Positions 16,809 to 24,737 of a stretch of 40,383 nucleotides of DNA are shown here, in pieces. This stretch comes from a virus, in the IMG/VR virus record IMGVR_UViG_3300032020_001001, positions 1-40,383 of that record; one strand, written 5' to 3'. The position numbers and the translations under genes are program-made. How positions within the stretch are numbered: the stretch's first letter is position 1; every line of letters begins with the position of its first letter. The notes below the pieces were generated by a model, which ran no database searches, was not told where the DNA came from, and saw nothing but the letters and a program-made list of their open reading frames with translations.

Positions 16809-17231
16809 CTACTTCCTGTGGGATTTGCTGCGAGTAGAGCGGCCCGGCGGGGTCTCCGGTTCGGGTTCATCTTGGGGTAGCGTCTCACGTTGCCGCTCCT
16901 GGGCTGGAACAGGAGCGTCGGCTGCCTCTGTCACCGCCGATTCGTCCGCCGGGCCCTCGGGTCCATTGCCGTTGCCATTGTCTGTGCTTTTTCCCGCCCC
17001 CTCGCGCTTCCAGGGCGCTTCGGGCATGAGGAATGTGGACCGGGCGCCCGCCATCTCCGCCCCCCGCTGACCTTTGACCAGTCGCTTCCCTTCCGCATAA
17101 TCGAGTGCAATCTGATCTGCGGAGGCCGGGGCTGAGGAGTCCTGGTTGTCCGGGATGTCAAACTCCTCGCCCTCGACCCTCACTTTGCCGGCAAGTGTCA
17201 ATCCCGGATAGAGATTGCGGATTCGAGGCAT
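16809..17231 (-). CDS. Head-region protein with a disordered acidic tail, 140 aa
   Basis: The first 45 residues (RIRNLYPGLTLAGKVRVEGE, FDIPDNQ) look like a small strand-rich domain. A helix follows (ADQIALDYAEGKRLVKGQRG). From about residue 75 on the chain is low-complexity, rich in Glu, Pro, Asn and Gly, and ends in the basic RSTRSKSHRK. No family is named. It lies between the paralogous pair and the gp36-like connector, so it is probably a minor head or neck component. Confidence 0.55.
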   Translation of the reverse strand: MPRIRNLYPGLTLAGKVRVEGEEFDIPDNQDSSAPASADQIALDYAEGKRLVKGQRGAEMAGARSTFLMPEAPWKREGAGKSTDNGNGNGPEGPADESAVTEAADAPVPAQERQRETLPQDEPEPETPPGRSTRSKSHRK

Positions 17232-17239
17232 CGGTGCCC

Positions 17240-17686
17240 CTAACTCGCCACGTGCGTGGCGCGCAAAACCAGCGAGACCGTCAGTCCAGCGCTTGCAGTT
17301 CCAGGCACCGCGTCAACATCCGCGCTGATAACGTTCCCGCTGCCGACGACCAGGGGCGCGCAACTCGGAACCTTTGTCAGGAAGAGGTTTGCAGCATTGT
17401 ACGCCAGGGAGAAAGGCGCCACCAGGATGGTGGCTGCATCGCTCCCCGGCGCCGTCGCCAGGTTCACGTCAACCGAGGTGGCCCCGCTGGTTCCTCCCAA
17501 TGACTGGACTGCCATGTCCAGGGTCTCCAGCACGCACGGGAACGGGGCGCGAAAGGCGCCAAACCCTGCCCGGGCGGCCAGCGTCCCGGTCTGCGACAGT
17601 ATCACTGTGAACCTGGCAGAGGCATTCGCCAGGTTCGTCAATCCCGCTGTGGATCCGCCCTTTCGGCGTTGCACGCTTGTCGGCAT
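17240..17686 (-). CDS. Capsid-adjacent protein, second of a tandem paralogous pair, 148 aa
   Basis: A full-length paralogue of the upstream gene product: MPTSVQRRKGGS, ARFTVILSQTGTLAARAGFG, RAPFPCVLETLDMAVQSLGG, TSVDVNLATAPGS, VGSGNVISADVDA and LVLRATHVAS. By eye well over half of the residues are shared. The start is the ATG at 17686 after GGAGAAGGAGAAACCGAG; an open frame extends 33 codons further but crosses into the neighbouring gene. Both copies keep their own ribosome site and the same length, so both are probably expressed. Confidence 0.75.
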   Translation of the reverse strand: MPTSVQRRKGGSTAGLTNLANASARFTVILSQTGTLAARAGFGAFRAPFPCVLETLDMAVQSLGGTSGATSVDVNLATAPGSDAATILVAPFSLAYNAANLFLTKVPSCAPLVVGSGNVISADVDAVPGTASAGLTVSLVLRATHVAS

Positions 17687-17718
17687 CTCGGTTTCTCCTT
17701 CTCCGTCTGCGGCCGCCG

Positions 17719-18165
17719 CTAACTGGCCACGTGGGTGCTGCGAAAGACCATTGCGAGTGTCAACCCAGCGGCCCCACTCGTGCAAATCGTGTCAACGTCG
17801 CCGCTGATCACGTTCCCGCTCCCCACCGCCAACGCCCCGCCGCTCGGCACTGCCGTCAGGTACGCATTGGCGGCGTCGTAGGCCAGGGAGAAGGGAGCAG
17901 TCAGCAGGGTCGCCGCCGCGCTGCCCGGTGCAATTGCCCGATTCACGTCAACCGAGGTCTCGCCCCCCGTCGCTCCCAGGGATTGGACCGCGATGTCCAG
18001 CGTCTCGAGCACACAGGGAAACGGCGCGCGCCACGCGCCAAATGCGGCGCGCACTGCGATCGCGCCCGTCTGCGATAGCACTACCACGAAGCGCGCAGAC
18101 GGTTTGGCCAGGTTTGTTATCCCTACTAGCGATCCGGCCTTCCTGCGCATTAGGCTTGTCGGCAT
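17719..18165 (-). CDS. Capsid-adjacent protein, first of a tandem paralogous pair, 148 aa
   Basis: The ATG at 18165 follows GGAGAGAGATTGAG. The protein begins MPTSLMRRKAGS and continues with ARFVVVLSQTGAIAVRAAFG, RAPFPCVLETLDIAVQSLGA, TSVDVNRAIAPGS, VGSGNVISGDVDT and ends in VFRSTHVAS. It is predicted to be all strands. The next gene encodes a protein of the same length that matches along its whole course. It has no known family that I can name. Position right after the major capsid suggests a decoration, head-fibre or neck protein. Confidence 0.72.
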   Translation of the reverse strand: MPTSLMRRKAGSLVGITNLAKPSARFVVVLSQTGAIAVRAAFGAWRAPFPCVLETLDIAVQSLGATGGETSVDVNRAIAPGSAAATLLTAPFSLAYDAANAYLTAVPSGGALAVGSGNVISGDVDTICTSGAAGLTLAMVFRSTHVAS

Positions 18166-18204
18166 CTCAATCTCTCTCCGCTTCCGCTGTCCTCGCTGCC
18201 GCCC

Positions 18205-19179
18205 TTACGGCACGATGTCGGCGTAAACCACTGCGTCCGGGACCTTGATAACCGGCATGAAGTACTGCTCCACCAGGCAGTGAATGCCGCTCGGGTCTTC
18301 CTCCATCCAGGTCTTGGAAAATAAGCCCGGGTTGTCGGCCGCCCGCACGTCTTCAGACTGCCCGGTCAGCATCTGCATACCCGCGTCTGCCGGGCGCGGC
18401 ACGATGATCACGTGCCCGGAGTCAATGAACTGCGTGAATGTCCCGCTCGCGTCGTAGCCCCCATTGTATTGCACCACGTCCAGTCCGCACAGGCGCGCGA
18501 GCCTTCCGTCCCGGATCAGGCTTCCGGCGTTCACGGGCTCCTTCATGTAGTTCTGGATCGTGGTGTTGTTGATCAGATACCCGGCCACGGTGTCGTCAAT
18601 CCAGAGCTCTGCGGGATCCTGCCCGGAATCCTGCTGCACGAGTTTTTTCCAGGTCATGATGTCGGCGATGATGTTCGTTGTCGTGGTCGCCCAGGTCACC
18701 CCCGCCGTGGGCTTGTGGGTCGTGGCGAACCCGAGGTCCACGGTCACCGTGGTCCCGTCCTCGTAGGTGATCACGTAACTGCCCGTCAGCGCCGACGCCC
18801 TGGCAAACTCCTTGGCAAACTCGATCTCGGCGGTCAGCGCAAACAACTTGTCGCGCACCGCAGCCATTCCATAGCGCTCGGTTTGGCTCCCGGGCATCAC
18901 GCCGAAGCGCATGTCCACTCCGGCTGCCAGGTCGCGCAATCGTATCCGCGCCATGGTGAAACTCTTCCGGCTGCGCACGATCGGGTTCCGGCGCGTAGCG
19001 GGTGAGCCTCCCACGGAGGCCGGTGGAACCGTCCGCGGCATCTTCAGCACGTCCCACTTTGCCGTGATGCTGCCCCGCACCGGCTCTTCGGGGAAAAGCC
19101 GCGCCATCAGGAAATTGCGGTTCTCGAACAGCCGCACGCTCTCGGTCGCCACATCGCTTTCAACGAGAAGTTCTGCCAT
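18205..19179 (-). CDS. Major capsid protein, lambda gpE-like family, 324 aa
   Basis: The main head shell protein. GGAGGATTGAG precedes the ATG. Family features of the lambda E type are visible: the TESVRLFENRNFLMARLFPE start, FTMARIRLRDLAAGVDM, an acidic helix EIEFAKEFARASALTGS, MTWKKLVQQDSGQDPAELWI, YMKEPVNAGSLIRDGRLARL and a late HVIIVPRP strand. Length is close to lambda E (341 residues). It follows the scaffold and decoration genes in the expected order. High expression is likely given the clean ribosome site and its own short leader. Confidence 0.88.
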   Translation of the reverse strand: MAELLVESDVATESVRLFENRNFLMARLFPEEPVRGSITAKWDVLKMPRTVPPASVGGSPATRRNPIVRSRKSFTMARIRLRDLAAGVDMRFGVMPGSQTERYGMAAVRDKLFALTAEIEFAKEFARASALTGSYVITYEDGTTVTVDLGFATTHKPTAGVTWATTTTNIIADIMTWKKLVQQDSGQDPAELWIDDTVAGYLINNTTIQNYMKEPVNAGSLIRDGRLARLCGLDVVQYNGGYDASGTFTQFIDSGHVIIVPRPADAGMQMLTGQSEDVRAADNPGLFSKTWMEEDPSGIHCLVEQYFMPVIKVPDAVVYADIVP

Positions 19180-19218
19180 CTCAATCCTCCGTCGGACTCG
19201 TTCCTACCGCGACCTTCC

Positions 19219-19842
19219 TCAGTCGAAGGAGAAGAAGTGCGGCGGCCCTTCCAATTCCTCTTGCGCCTTGCCATACAGGTTGCGCACTTCGCTGGAATCA
19301 ATCACGGCCAGTGCATCCGCGATGTCTCCCATCGCGTGCACCGCCGCGCCATATTCGTTCTTCAGGGTTACGTCGGTCATCAGGATCCCCGCCGCCACGT
19401 CCTGGTCGTAGTCCGTGGCCGGCGAAGCGCACACCCACGCGCTCTGCGCCACCGTCACGCTGAGCGCATTGGTCACGGTCAGGGCCCCGCCGCTCTTCGC
19501 GGTCACAGCCCCCAGGTCTTGCTCCGGGCTGGCCCCGTCGAACGGCACGATCTTCACGTTGTCACCGCTGTTGATCAGGGTGGCCGACGCGAGGACCACC
19601 TTCGTAGTCCCCACGTTGGTTGCCCCAGCGGTGTAGCCGCCCCGGATCACGTGCCAGCGGCCGGTGTTCGAGTTCTTGCCGATGATGTTCCCGGCCCGGA
19701 TGATGTGCGTGAATCCGGTGTGCGCCGGGTCCAGCGTCCCGCTGTCAATGAATCCCCCAATCACGTGCGGGTTGGAATTTCCCTTGATGAATGCCTTCCC
19801 CGAAACGTCCGGGTGGCTCGTCGCTCCTGCAATCTTCGGCAT
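19219..19842 (-). CDS. Probable head decoration protein, 207 aa
   Basis: The ATG at 19842 follows AGGAGGATCGAG, a strong ribosome site. The protein is rich in Gly, Thr, Val and Ala with a strand pattern (VIGGFIDSGTLD, FTHIIRAGNIIGK, GALTVTNALSVTVAQSAWV) and ends in a helical stretch. It lies between the scaffold and major capsid genes, the place of lambda gpD and similar decoration proteins. It is longer than gpD (110 residues). Length, fold type and position support the call, but there is no unique motif. Confidence 0.6.
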   Translation of the reverse strand: MPKIAGATSHPDVSGKAFIKGNSNPHVIGGFIDSGTLDPAHTGFTHIIRAGNIIGKNSNTGRWHVIRGGYTAGATNVGTTKVVLASATLINSGDNVKIVPFDGASPEQDLGAVTAKSGGALTVTNALSVTVAQSAWVCASPATDYDQDVAAGILMTDVTLKNEYGAAVHAMGDIADALAVIDSSEVRNLYGKAQEELEGPPHFFSFD

Positions 19843-19878
19843 CTCGATCCTCCTCGGCTAACCTTCTCGGCTCGCTGA

Positions 19879-20478
19879 CTACGCCAGCAACTTCATCTCC
19901 TGCAGGACCTTGGCCACTACGGACTCGGTCTTCGCCCGCTCCTTCAGCCCTGCGATGATCTCCGGGTTCTTCGATTCAGCCATCTTGCGCACGGCCACTT
20001 CCTTCGCTTCCGGCCTCTCCCCAGGCGTCGCCTGATAGGCGGCGTGTCCGCGCCCGCCCAGCGTCAGCACCACCCCCTGCGCTTCCACGAATCGCTTGAA
20101 GAGATCCGCGACCGCCAGGTCGGCCGCAGCCTTGTCCTTCTCGGCGAACTTCAGCGTGGTCTCCGCCGGCAGCGATAGGATCGCCTCCGCGAATGCAGAG
20201 GCCGCCGGCGCGATGATCCCCTTCTCGACGTATGCCTGCACGCTGTGCTTGGCGTCGGTGGCGCGCCGCTTCGCTGCTTCATCCGCCCGCTTCCCCACCT
20301 CCTCGGCCAACTGCTTACGGTCTGCCTCGCCCTTGTCCTCGAGACTCTTCAAGTCCGCTCGCAGTTTCTCGATCTCGGCGACGGCCGCAGGGTCGGGTTT
20401 GTCTTCGCCTTTGATCTCGGCCTCAGCGCCGGTAATCAGTTCCTTCATCTTCGCAAGCAAGTCGCTGAACTTCTTCAT
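19879..20478 (-). CDS. Nested scaffold protein from an internal start, 199 aa
   Basis: Inside the protease-scaffold gene, in the same frame, lies GGAGGAGCCGAAG followed by ATGAAGAAG at 20478. GGAGG at this spacing is among the best ribosome sites in the window. The product would be the last 199 residues: MKKFSDLLAKMKELITGAEA, a long charged helix (about residues 25-90), and an Ala-rich C-terminus. Lambda (C and Nu3) and Mu (I and Z) make their scaffold in this way from inside the protease gene. Translation of the nested form is inferred from the site. Confidence 0.65.
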   Translation of the reverse strand: MKKFSDLLAKMKELITGAEAEIKGEDKPDPAAVAEIEKLRADLKSLEDKGEADRKQLAEEVGKRADEAAKRRATDAKHSVQAYVEKGIIAPAASAFAEAILSLPAETTLKFAEKDKAAADLAVADLFKRFVEAQGVVLTLGGRGHAAYQATPGERPEAKEVAVRKMAESKNPEIIAGLKERAKTESVVAKVLQEMKLLA

Positions 20479-21381
20479 CTTCGGCTCCTCCGTCCTGCCC
20501 TTTCCATCGTCCGCTCTATTGCTTTCCCCAGGCCGGTTTTCGAGGGTCATCCACCGGTTCAAGTCAGCCCACAACTTGCTGGCCCGATCCGCATGTTCGC
20601 CCTTGTGCTTCGCCCACCAATCCTTTGCCTCTGCCACCGTCCACCCGCCCGGGTTATCATCGGTCTTCTTTGCGAACCGATATGCCTGCACGACCGCCGA
20701 GTTGGGATCATTGCCCTCAGGCACTTTGTCGGGTTTTAGACGGGCCACCACGATCGAGATCGCCTTTGCGCCCCCCTGTATCTCCTTGCGCCGGAACGTC
20801 TCGGGCTGGAAGTCATCCGGCTCTCGCACTCGGTGCCATATCTCGTTCTCCTTCTCGTCCCACACAAACCGCCGAATGTCCCAATCATCCTCGAATGCTC
20901 GGAATATCCCGTCCTCCGAATTGATCACCAGTGGTTGCAGCGATTTCACCTGCGGGATCGCCACCGCTGCGATCGCCCGCAGGACCGGCCCTATCACTGC
21001 TCCTGTGTCGTCCTGGCCCTCGGCGTTTATATCCACCGAGAGACGGCTCAGCAATCCGCGCCGGGCCCGCTCAATCGCATCGGCATCCAGAATCAGGAGG
21101 TCGGCATGCAGAACGTCCCCTTTGCGCCGCACGTCTGTGACATTCCCGATCACGCTCTGGACATCGCCGCTGTGGTCGAGGGTAAACGCCGGCGTGAATC
21201 CCCCGCGCCTCAGCCGTTGAAAGTTCCGAACGATCTTATCGAGATAACCCTGGTCGTAGGTGTCGCCCCGGAACGTCCCCACCCGGAATACCTGCACGTT
21301 GCGAACTACGAGTTGCTGGTCGCTGTCCTCGTCCGCAAACTCCAGTGCCTGCGGGAACGCCATGTAGCGCAGCAATTGCAT
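19879..21381 (-). CDS. Prohead protease fused to scaffold domain, 500 aa
   Basis: The N-terminal 150 residues look like a phage prohead serine protease: FRGDTYDQGYLDKIVRNFQR, TLDHSGD with the candidate catalytic His, and LLSRLSVDI with the candidate Ser. Residues 205-280 (AISIVVARLK, VVQAYRFAKK, WTVAEAKDWWAKH) resemble the XkdF-type segment found in related phage proteins. From residue 302 on, the chain is a charged coiled coil typical of scaffolds, with an internal start (see next entry). It would shape the prohead and then be cleaved. The C-terminus EVLQ-like end is VVAKVLQEMKLLA. Confidence 0.78.
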   Translation of the reverse strand: MQLLRYMAFPQALEFADEDSDQQLVVRNVQVFRVGTFRGDTYDQGYLDKIVRNFQRLRRGGFTPAFTLDHSGDVQSVIGNVTDVRRKGDVLHADLLILDADAIERARRGLLSRLSVDINAEGQDDTGAVIGPVLRAIAAVAIPQVKSLQPLVINSEDGIFRAFEDDWDIRRFVWDEKENEIWHRVREPDDFQPETFRRKEIQGGAKAISIVVARLKPDKVPEGNDPNSAVVQAYRFAKKTDDNPGGWTVAEAKDWWAKHKGEHADRASKLWADLNRWMTLENRPGESNRADDGKGRTEEPKMKKFSDLLAKMKELITGAEAEIKGEDKPDPAAVAEIEKLRADLKSLEDKGEADRKQLAEEVGKRADEAAKRRATDAKHSVQAYVEKGIIAPAASAFAEAILSLPAETTLKFAEKDKAAADLAVADLFKRFVEAQGVVLTLGGRGHAAYQATPGERPEAKEVAVRKMAESKNPEIIAGLKERAKTESVVAKVLQEMKLLA

Positions 21382-21390
21382 CGCACCATA

Positions 21391-21987
21391 TCATTTCCCC
21401 AAGGCCCTTTTTGCGCGTGCTTTCACGCCCCTCCGCATCCGCCTCCAATAGGCCGCCCGCACGTTCTCGTGATTCAATCCGTGCTCGCGCCGGAACCTCG
21501 CAAGCCGGACCCGGGCGAGCCGCGCTTCGTGGAATAACCGACAAGACTCGTCCAGCACCTGCGGCGCTGTGATATAGCGCACGGCACTGCCCAGTAGCCG
21601 CTTCCGCGAGTTGAACACAGCCTGCAGCGACCTGCCCAATCTTGCCGCCACGCGCTTCCCCCAACCTCGGCCCCTCCCGATCTCCTCTGCGAATACCTGC
21701 AGGTCGCCCGATGTCCAGAAGCGCCACCGGTTCGTGCTCTTCAGACCCTCGCCGAATCCGCACACCGAACTCGCGTCGTGGGGCTCAACTTCCTGCTGCG
21801 TGCCCGCAGGATGAAAGCAGACCCAGGTCGGCAGGTTTGCCGTGTCTCTCCCGTTGCCCAGAAACCGGCAGATGTGCTCCCCCTCGATGCACGCCTTGCG
21901 GGGGTGGGCCTGCAAATTCTTCAGCAGACCGTTCGCGTGGCGCTTGCCATTGGATCGGTGCGGCAGTTGCGGCTTCAGATCAGCCAT
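21391..21987 (-). CDS. Hypothetical head-region protein, 198 aa
   Basis: The ATG follows the previous TAA with no gap. The N-terminal half is mixed and has Cys and His residues (ACIEGEHICRF, TWVCFHPAG, SSVCGFG). The middle reads RWRFWTSGDLQVFAEEIGRG. The C-terminal half is strongly basic and helical (RVAARLGRSLQAVFNSRKRL, RRMRRGVKARAKRALGK), suggesting contact with DNA or RNA. No family is recognised. Position between head morphogenesis and protease genes suggests an assembly role. Confidence 0.6.
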   Translation of the reverse strand: MADLKPQLPHRSNGKRHANGLLKNLQAHPRKACIEGEHICRFLGNGRDTANLPTWVCFHPAGTQQEVEPHDASSVCGFGEGLKSTNRWRFWTSGDLQVFAEEIGRGRGWGKRVAARLGRSLQAVFNSRKRLLGSAVRYITAPQVLDESCRLFHEARLARVRLARFRREHGLNHENVRAAYWRRMRRGVKARAKRALGK

Positions 21988-22167
21988 TTACTTGCGCCGC
22001 GGGTAAATCACGCACGGCTCGCTTTGCACGTGCCACTCCGCCCCCCGGCTATCACGGTAACTCGCGTAGCAGACATTCACGATCGGCGCTGGCTTCGGGT
22101 TCCCCTTCGCCGGGGACCGCACCATCATCGCCATCGTGCCGCAAACTATGATCGTGACCGCGTCCAT
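21988..22167 (-). CDS. Small hypothetical protein, 59 aa
   Basis: The open frame extends further upstream over the head gene, so the start is uncertain; MDAVTIIVCGTMAMMV at 22167 is the first ATG after that gene ends. The protein has a hydrophobic N-terminus and a strand-rich C-terminus (VNVCYASYRDSRGAEWHVQS, EPCVIYPRRK). No clear ribosome site precedes the ATG. TAA is directly followed by the ATG of the next gene. It is kept because otherwise a 227-bp gap would stand in a very dense operon. Confidence 0.45.
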   Translation of the reverse strand: MDAVTIIVCGTMAMMVRSPAKGNPKPAPIVNVCYASYRDSRGAEWHVQSEPCVIYPRRK

Positions 22168-22214
22168 TCCTGGCGACCCGCCTTGCCAGTTGCTTTCCCT
22201 CCGAATGGAATTGG

Positions 22215-23147
22215 TCAGAACCTCGCAGGCATCACGACCCGCCCGAAGCCCGGCAGCGGCATCGCACCCGCAGGCAAGTTCCCCTCCCATTGCTCGAAGG
22301 AAAAGATTGCCGCGAGACAACATCGGCACGCGAAATGATAAGGCGGCGCATTCCCCTGCAACTGCCCCGCCGGGAACACTCGCCCCGCGTACAGCCTGCA
22401 GATTTCGCACAGCCGGAAGTCGGTGATGGAGTGCACTTCATACGCCGCCACCGCGTCCCCCAGGCCCTGGGTCTGCAGCAGCCGCCCCGCATTGTAAATC
22501 TTCATGCTCTCCGTGCGCGCGATCGTCTCCAGCCGCGACTTCGCAACGTCCAGCCGCTCGCCGATCAACTTCATCACGTCGTCGGTCGGCAATCCCTCCC
22601 GGACTCCCCGCGTAACCGCCGCCTTCACGTCATCGAGCACGCCCAGGTCTTGCACGCGCGCCAGCTTCAGCGCATACTGCCGATACCAGGCGAGCGCCTG
22701 CTCCGGCGGTCCGGGACTTGCCCCGATGAAACTCACCAGCCCGTTCAGGTCGTCGGCCGCGGGCGGCCCCGGCAACTTCACCGCGACCGCGAACGCGCGC
22801 ACTTCTTCAGCCTCAGAGTGCAGCTTGTGTTTCGCCCCCAGGGCTGCCAGGCAATCATTCGCCGAATCCCTCCAGCCCAGATGCAGCATCTCGCGCGCCA
22901 ACGCGATCAGCGCGTCCTCGAACCAGGCCCGGAATCCCAGGGTCATCAAACCAATGTGGGCAGGCTGCTGGAGTGACCAGTCAACCTGCCCACGCAATTC
23001 GAGGAGCAGGGCTTGGCGCCGCTGCGCCCAAGCCTGTGTGATCCGTTTCTCCCGCTTCAGGAAATCATTCAGCGCCCGACGCCTGTAGATGGCCGGCAGC
23101 CAGCGCGGCGGCGCACCATCCGCGTGCACGTGGTCACGCGCTACCAT
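22215..23147 (-). CDS. Mu F-like head morphogenesis protein (SPP1 gp7-like), 310 aa
   Basis: A minor head protein. The C-terminal domain is typical: RLETIARTESMKIYNAGRLL, then AYEVHSITDFRLCEICRLYA, AGRVFP, and PPYHFACRCC. The paired Cys and His residues (LCEIC, HFACRCC) are the expected metal site of this family. The N-terminal 180 residues are helical. In Mu-like and SPP1-like phages this protein joins the portal region of the prohead and may be injected with DNA. It follows the portal gene as usual. The start ATG at 23147 overlaps the end of the preceding small gene by 14 bases. Confidence 0.87.
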   Translation of the reverse strand: MVARDHVHADGAPPRWLPAIYRRRALNDFLKREKRITQAWAQRRQALLLELRGQVDWSLQQPAHIGLMTLGFRAWFEDALIALAREMLHLGWRDSANDCLAALGAKHKLHSEAEEVRAFAVAVKLPGPPAADDLNGLVSFIGASPGPPEQALAWYRQYALKLARVQDLGVLDDVKAAVTRGVREGLPTDDVMKLIGERLDVAKSRLETIARTESMKIYNAGRLLQTQGLGDAVAAYEVHSITDFRLCEICRLYAGRVFPAGQLQGNAPPYHFACRCCLAAIFSFEQWEGNLPAGAMPLPGFGRVVMPARF

Positions 23148-23421
23148 AGGGCTGCCCTGCCACCATCTCCAAGTTCCGCGTTATCTCCTTCACCCGCTTC
23201 AGGTGCAGTTCACACAGTCTCTTGTCCCGATAGATCATCGGCGGGTTGTGGCAACTCCATCTAGCCTGCGTCGCCCACATGCAGGCCATTCGTGTCGCTT
23301 CGTGCGGATTACGCATCTTCCGCAGCAAGCTGAACGACTCGTATCCGCGTCGCAAGTCCTTCAGCCAACCTGACGTATGAGGAAATTGCCTGCGCCAGAA
23401 ACCTTGAGGCAGCCGCTTCAT
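23134..23421 (-). CDS. Small Cys/His-containing protein after the portal, 95 aa
   Basis: The start is the ATG at 23419-23421, overlapping the portal TGA; a longer open frame in this phase reads back over the portal gene and is not used. The N-terminus is basic (MKRLPQGFWRRQF). A later part has Cys, His and Trp residues in ATRMACMWATQARWSCHN and RDKRLCELHLKRVKEI, compatible with one metal site. No family is recognised. The gene end overlaps the Mu F-like gene. Its place between portal and head morphogenesis protein suggests a structural or assembly role. Confidence 0.65.
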   Translation of the reverse strand: MKRLPQGFWRRQFPHTSGWLKDLRRGYESFSLLRKMRNPHEATRMACMWATQARWSCHNPPMIYRDKRLCELHLKRVKEITRNLEMVAGQPYGSA

Positions 23422-24665
23422 TGCGCCTCGCCCTCCGGCTCCGCCGCAGCAGGCAGGTGCAGCGTCTCGGCAACGAAGTCCCGGTGCGTCGGCTCCGCAG
23501 GCGACATGAAACCCGCGCTCGTCAACTTGAAGATCACGTCCGCCCACTGCGAAATATCGCTCTCGCTGATAGGCGCGAATCGCCACTCTCCATAGTCCGT
23601 CGGGTTCGCAAAGTTGATCTGGATCAGCCGCCTTATGATCCCCTCCTCGAGCACGGCCTTCAGAATCGCCAGGTAGTATTGCAGCCGCAGCATGAATGCC
23701 TCGAGGTGCACGGTCGCTTGGGCCCGCGTGCCCATCTGCGCTTCCTCTAGCACCAGGCGGGGAATTAGCATCCGCTTGAGTATCTCGCCGTCGTGATACC
23801 GGATCGACGTCAGATATTCGCCTGCATCTCCTCTGCGCGCTGGCTCCAGAAAATCCACGTGCGGCAGCGCGGCTTCCTGGTCTTGCCCCGGATCGGGACT
23901 CTTGGGGAGGACCAGCACCGCCTTGGTCAGTAACTGCTCCAGCACCTCCCGCAGTATGAGGGTATTGCTCTCTTCCTGGTTGTGGATCGGGCACAGCGAA
24001 TTCCCCGGCGGCGCCGCGCCCCGCAGGATCGGCATCGCATACCGCTCCAGAAATATCCCCCACACCCGGATCGCGAAGTCTTTCGTGAAGTAGTTTTTGT
24101 AAAAGGCGCGGAAGATGCTCGATCCCCACGGATTCCCGAACGCTGCGTCGTGACTCCACACGATCAGGTTCTCGCCCGGCAACTCGACGCTCTTGGCTCC
24201 CACCCTCTGGCTCACCGATTCGATCTGCCAGCCGTTGTCGCTCATCTTGAACCCGCGCGGCTGAATCGTCGCCGGGTCAATCGTGTGCAGCGCCTGGAAG
24301 CCGACCTTGCCTGCCCACTTGCCCTCCGTGATCGGCCTCAGCACCATCTCCGTAACGGAGACGCCGGCCCAGACGGCCGTGAAGATATCCGACAGCGTCA
24401 ACTCGAACGCACCGCTCAACCGGTCAATCTGCTCGCGCACGAACTCCTCGATCTCGGGATCCTCGGCGTTGGTGTATTCTCCCACCCGGCTCAACACCGT
24501 GAAGCGCAGGAAATCGTACCCGGCCGCCACGGTCGAATCGTTCAGCATCTCCTTGAACTTGCTGATCGAGAGGTCGTTCGGGCTGTAGGCCAGCGCCCCC
24601 AGGTCCCCGAAGGTCGAGGACAGGTAACTCACCAGGGCTCGCGCCGTCTCATTCGGCATTCGCAT
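23418..24665 (-). CDS. Portal protein, DUF935 (Mu gp29-like) family, 415 aa
   Basis: The dodecameric portal at one head vertex, through which DNA enters and leaves. Family features include ISKFKEMLNDSTVAAGYDFL, the TLSDIFTAVWAGVSVTEMVL stretch, FQALHTIDPATI, HDAAFGNPWGSS followed by IFRAFYKNYFTKDFAIRVWG, and the late MGTRAQATVHLEAF segment. Length is a little below the usual 430-520 residues for DUF935 portals. GGAGG lies three bases before the first ATG and nine before a second ATG two codons in (24659), so the second may be used. The stop overlaps the next ATG as ATGA. Confidence 0.88.
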   Translation of the reverse strand: MRMPNETARALVSYLSSTFGDLGALAYSPNDLSISKFKEMLNDSTVAAGYDFLRFTVLSRVGEYTNAEDPEIEEFVREQIDRLSGAFELTLSDIFTAVWAGVSVTEMVLRPITEGKWAGKVGFQALHTIDPATIQPRGFKMSDNGWQIESVSQRVGAKSVELPGENLIVWSHDAAFGNPWGSSIFRAFYKNYFTKDFAIRVWGIFLERYAMPILRGAAPPGNSLCPIHNQEESNTLILREVLEQLLTKAVLVLPKSPDPGQDQEAALPHVDFLEPARRGDAGEYLTSIRYHDGEILKRMLIPRLVLEEAQMGTRAQATVHLEAFMLRLQYYLAILKAVLEEGIIRRLIQINFANPTDYGEWRFAPISESDISQWADVIFKLTSAGFMSPAEPTHRDFVAETLHLPAAAEPEGEAQ

Positions 24666-24707
24666 CAGCCTCCGGCTTTACTTTCCCTCGTCGCCTGATT
24701 TGTGATT

Positions 24708-24737
24708 TTTCCGGTCATTTCCGGTCATTTCCGCTCA
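24708..24737. repeat. Three tandem 10-bp repeats between terminase and portal genes
   Basis: On the plus strand TTTCCGGTCA occurs at 24708-24717 and 24718-24727, and TTTCCGCTCA at 24728-24737. The last copy overlaps the terminase stop codon. The 69-bp gap is one of the few true gaps in the window. The 10-bp period puts each copy on about the same face of the helix, as expected for a protein-binding site. The ATTTCCG core is shared with the long repeats at 28.6 kb. Confidence 0.8.

Noticed and set aside
20096-21220. Plus-strand frame of 374 codons opposite the protease-scaffold gene
   Set aside because: Ser/Arg-rich antisense shadow with no motif and no ribosome site.
24666-24734. Tiny peptides in the terminase-portal gap, one ending in TGATG at the portal start
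   Set aside because: All are 7-17 residues and arise from the 10-bp repeat; chance is the simpler explanation.
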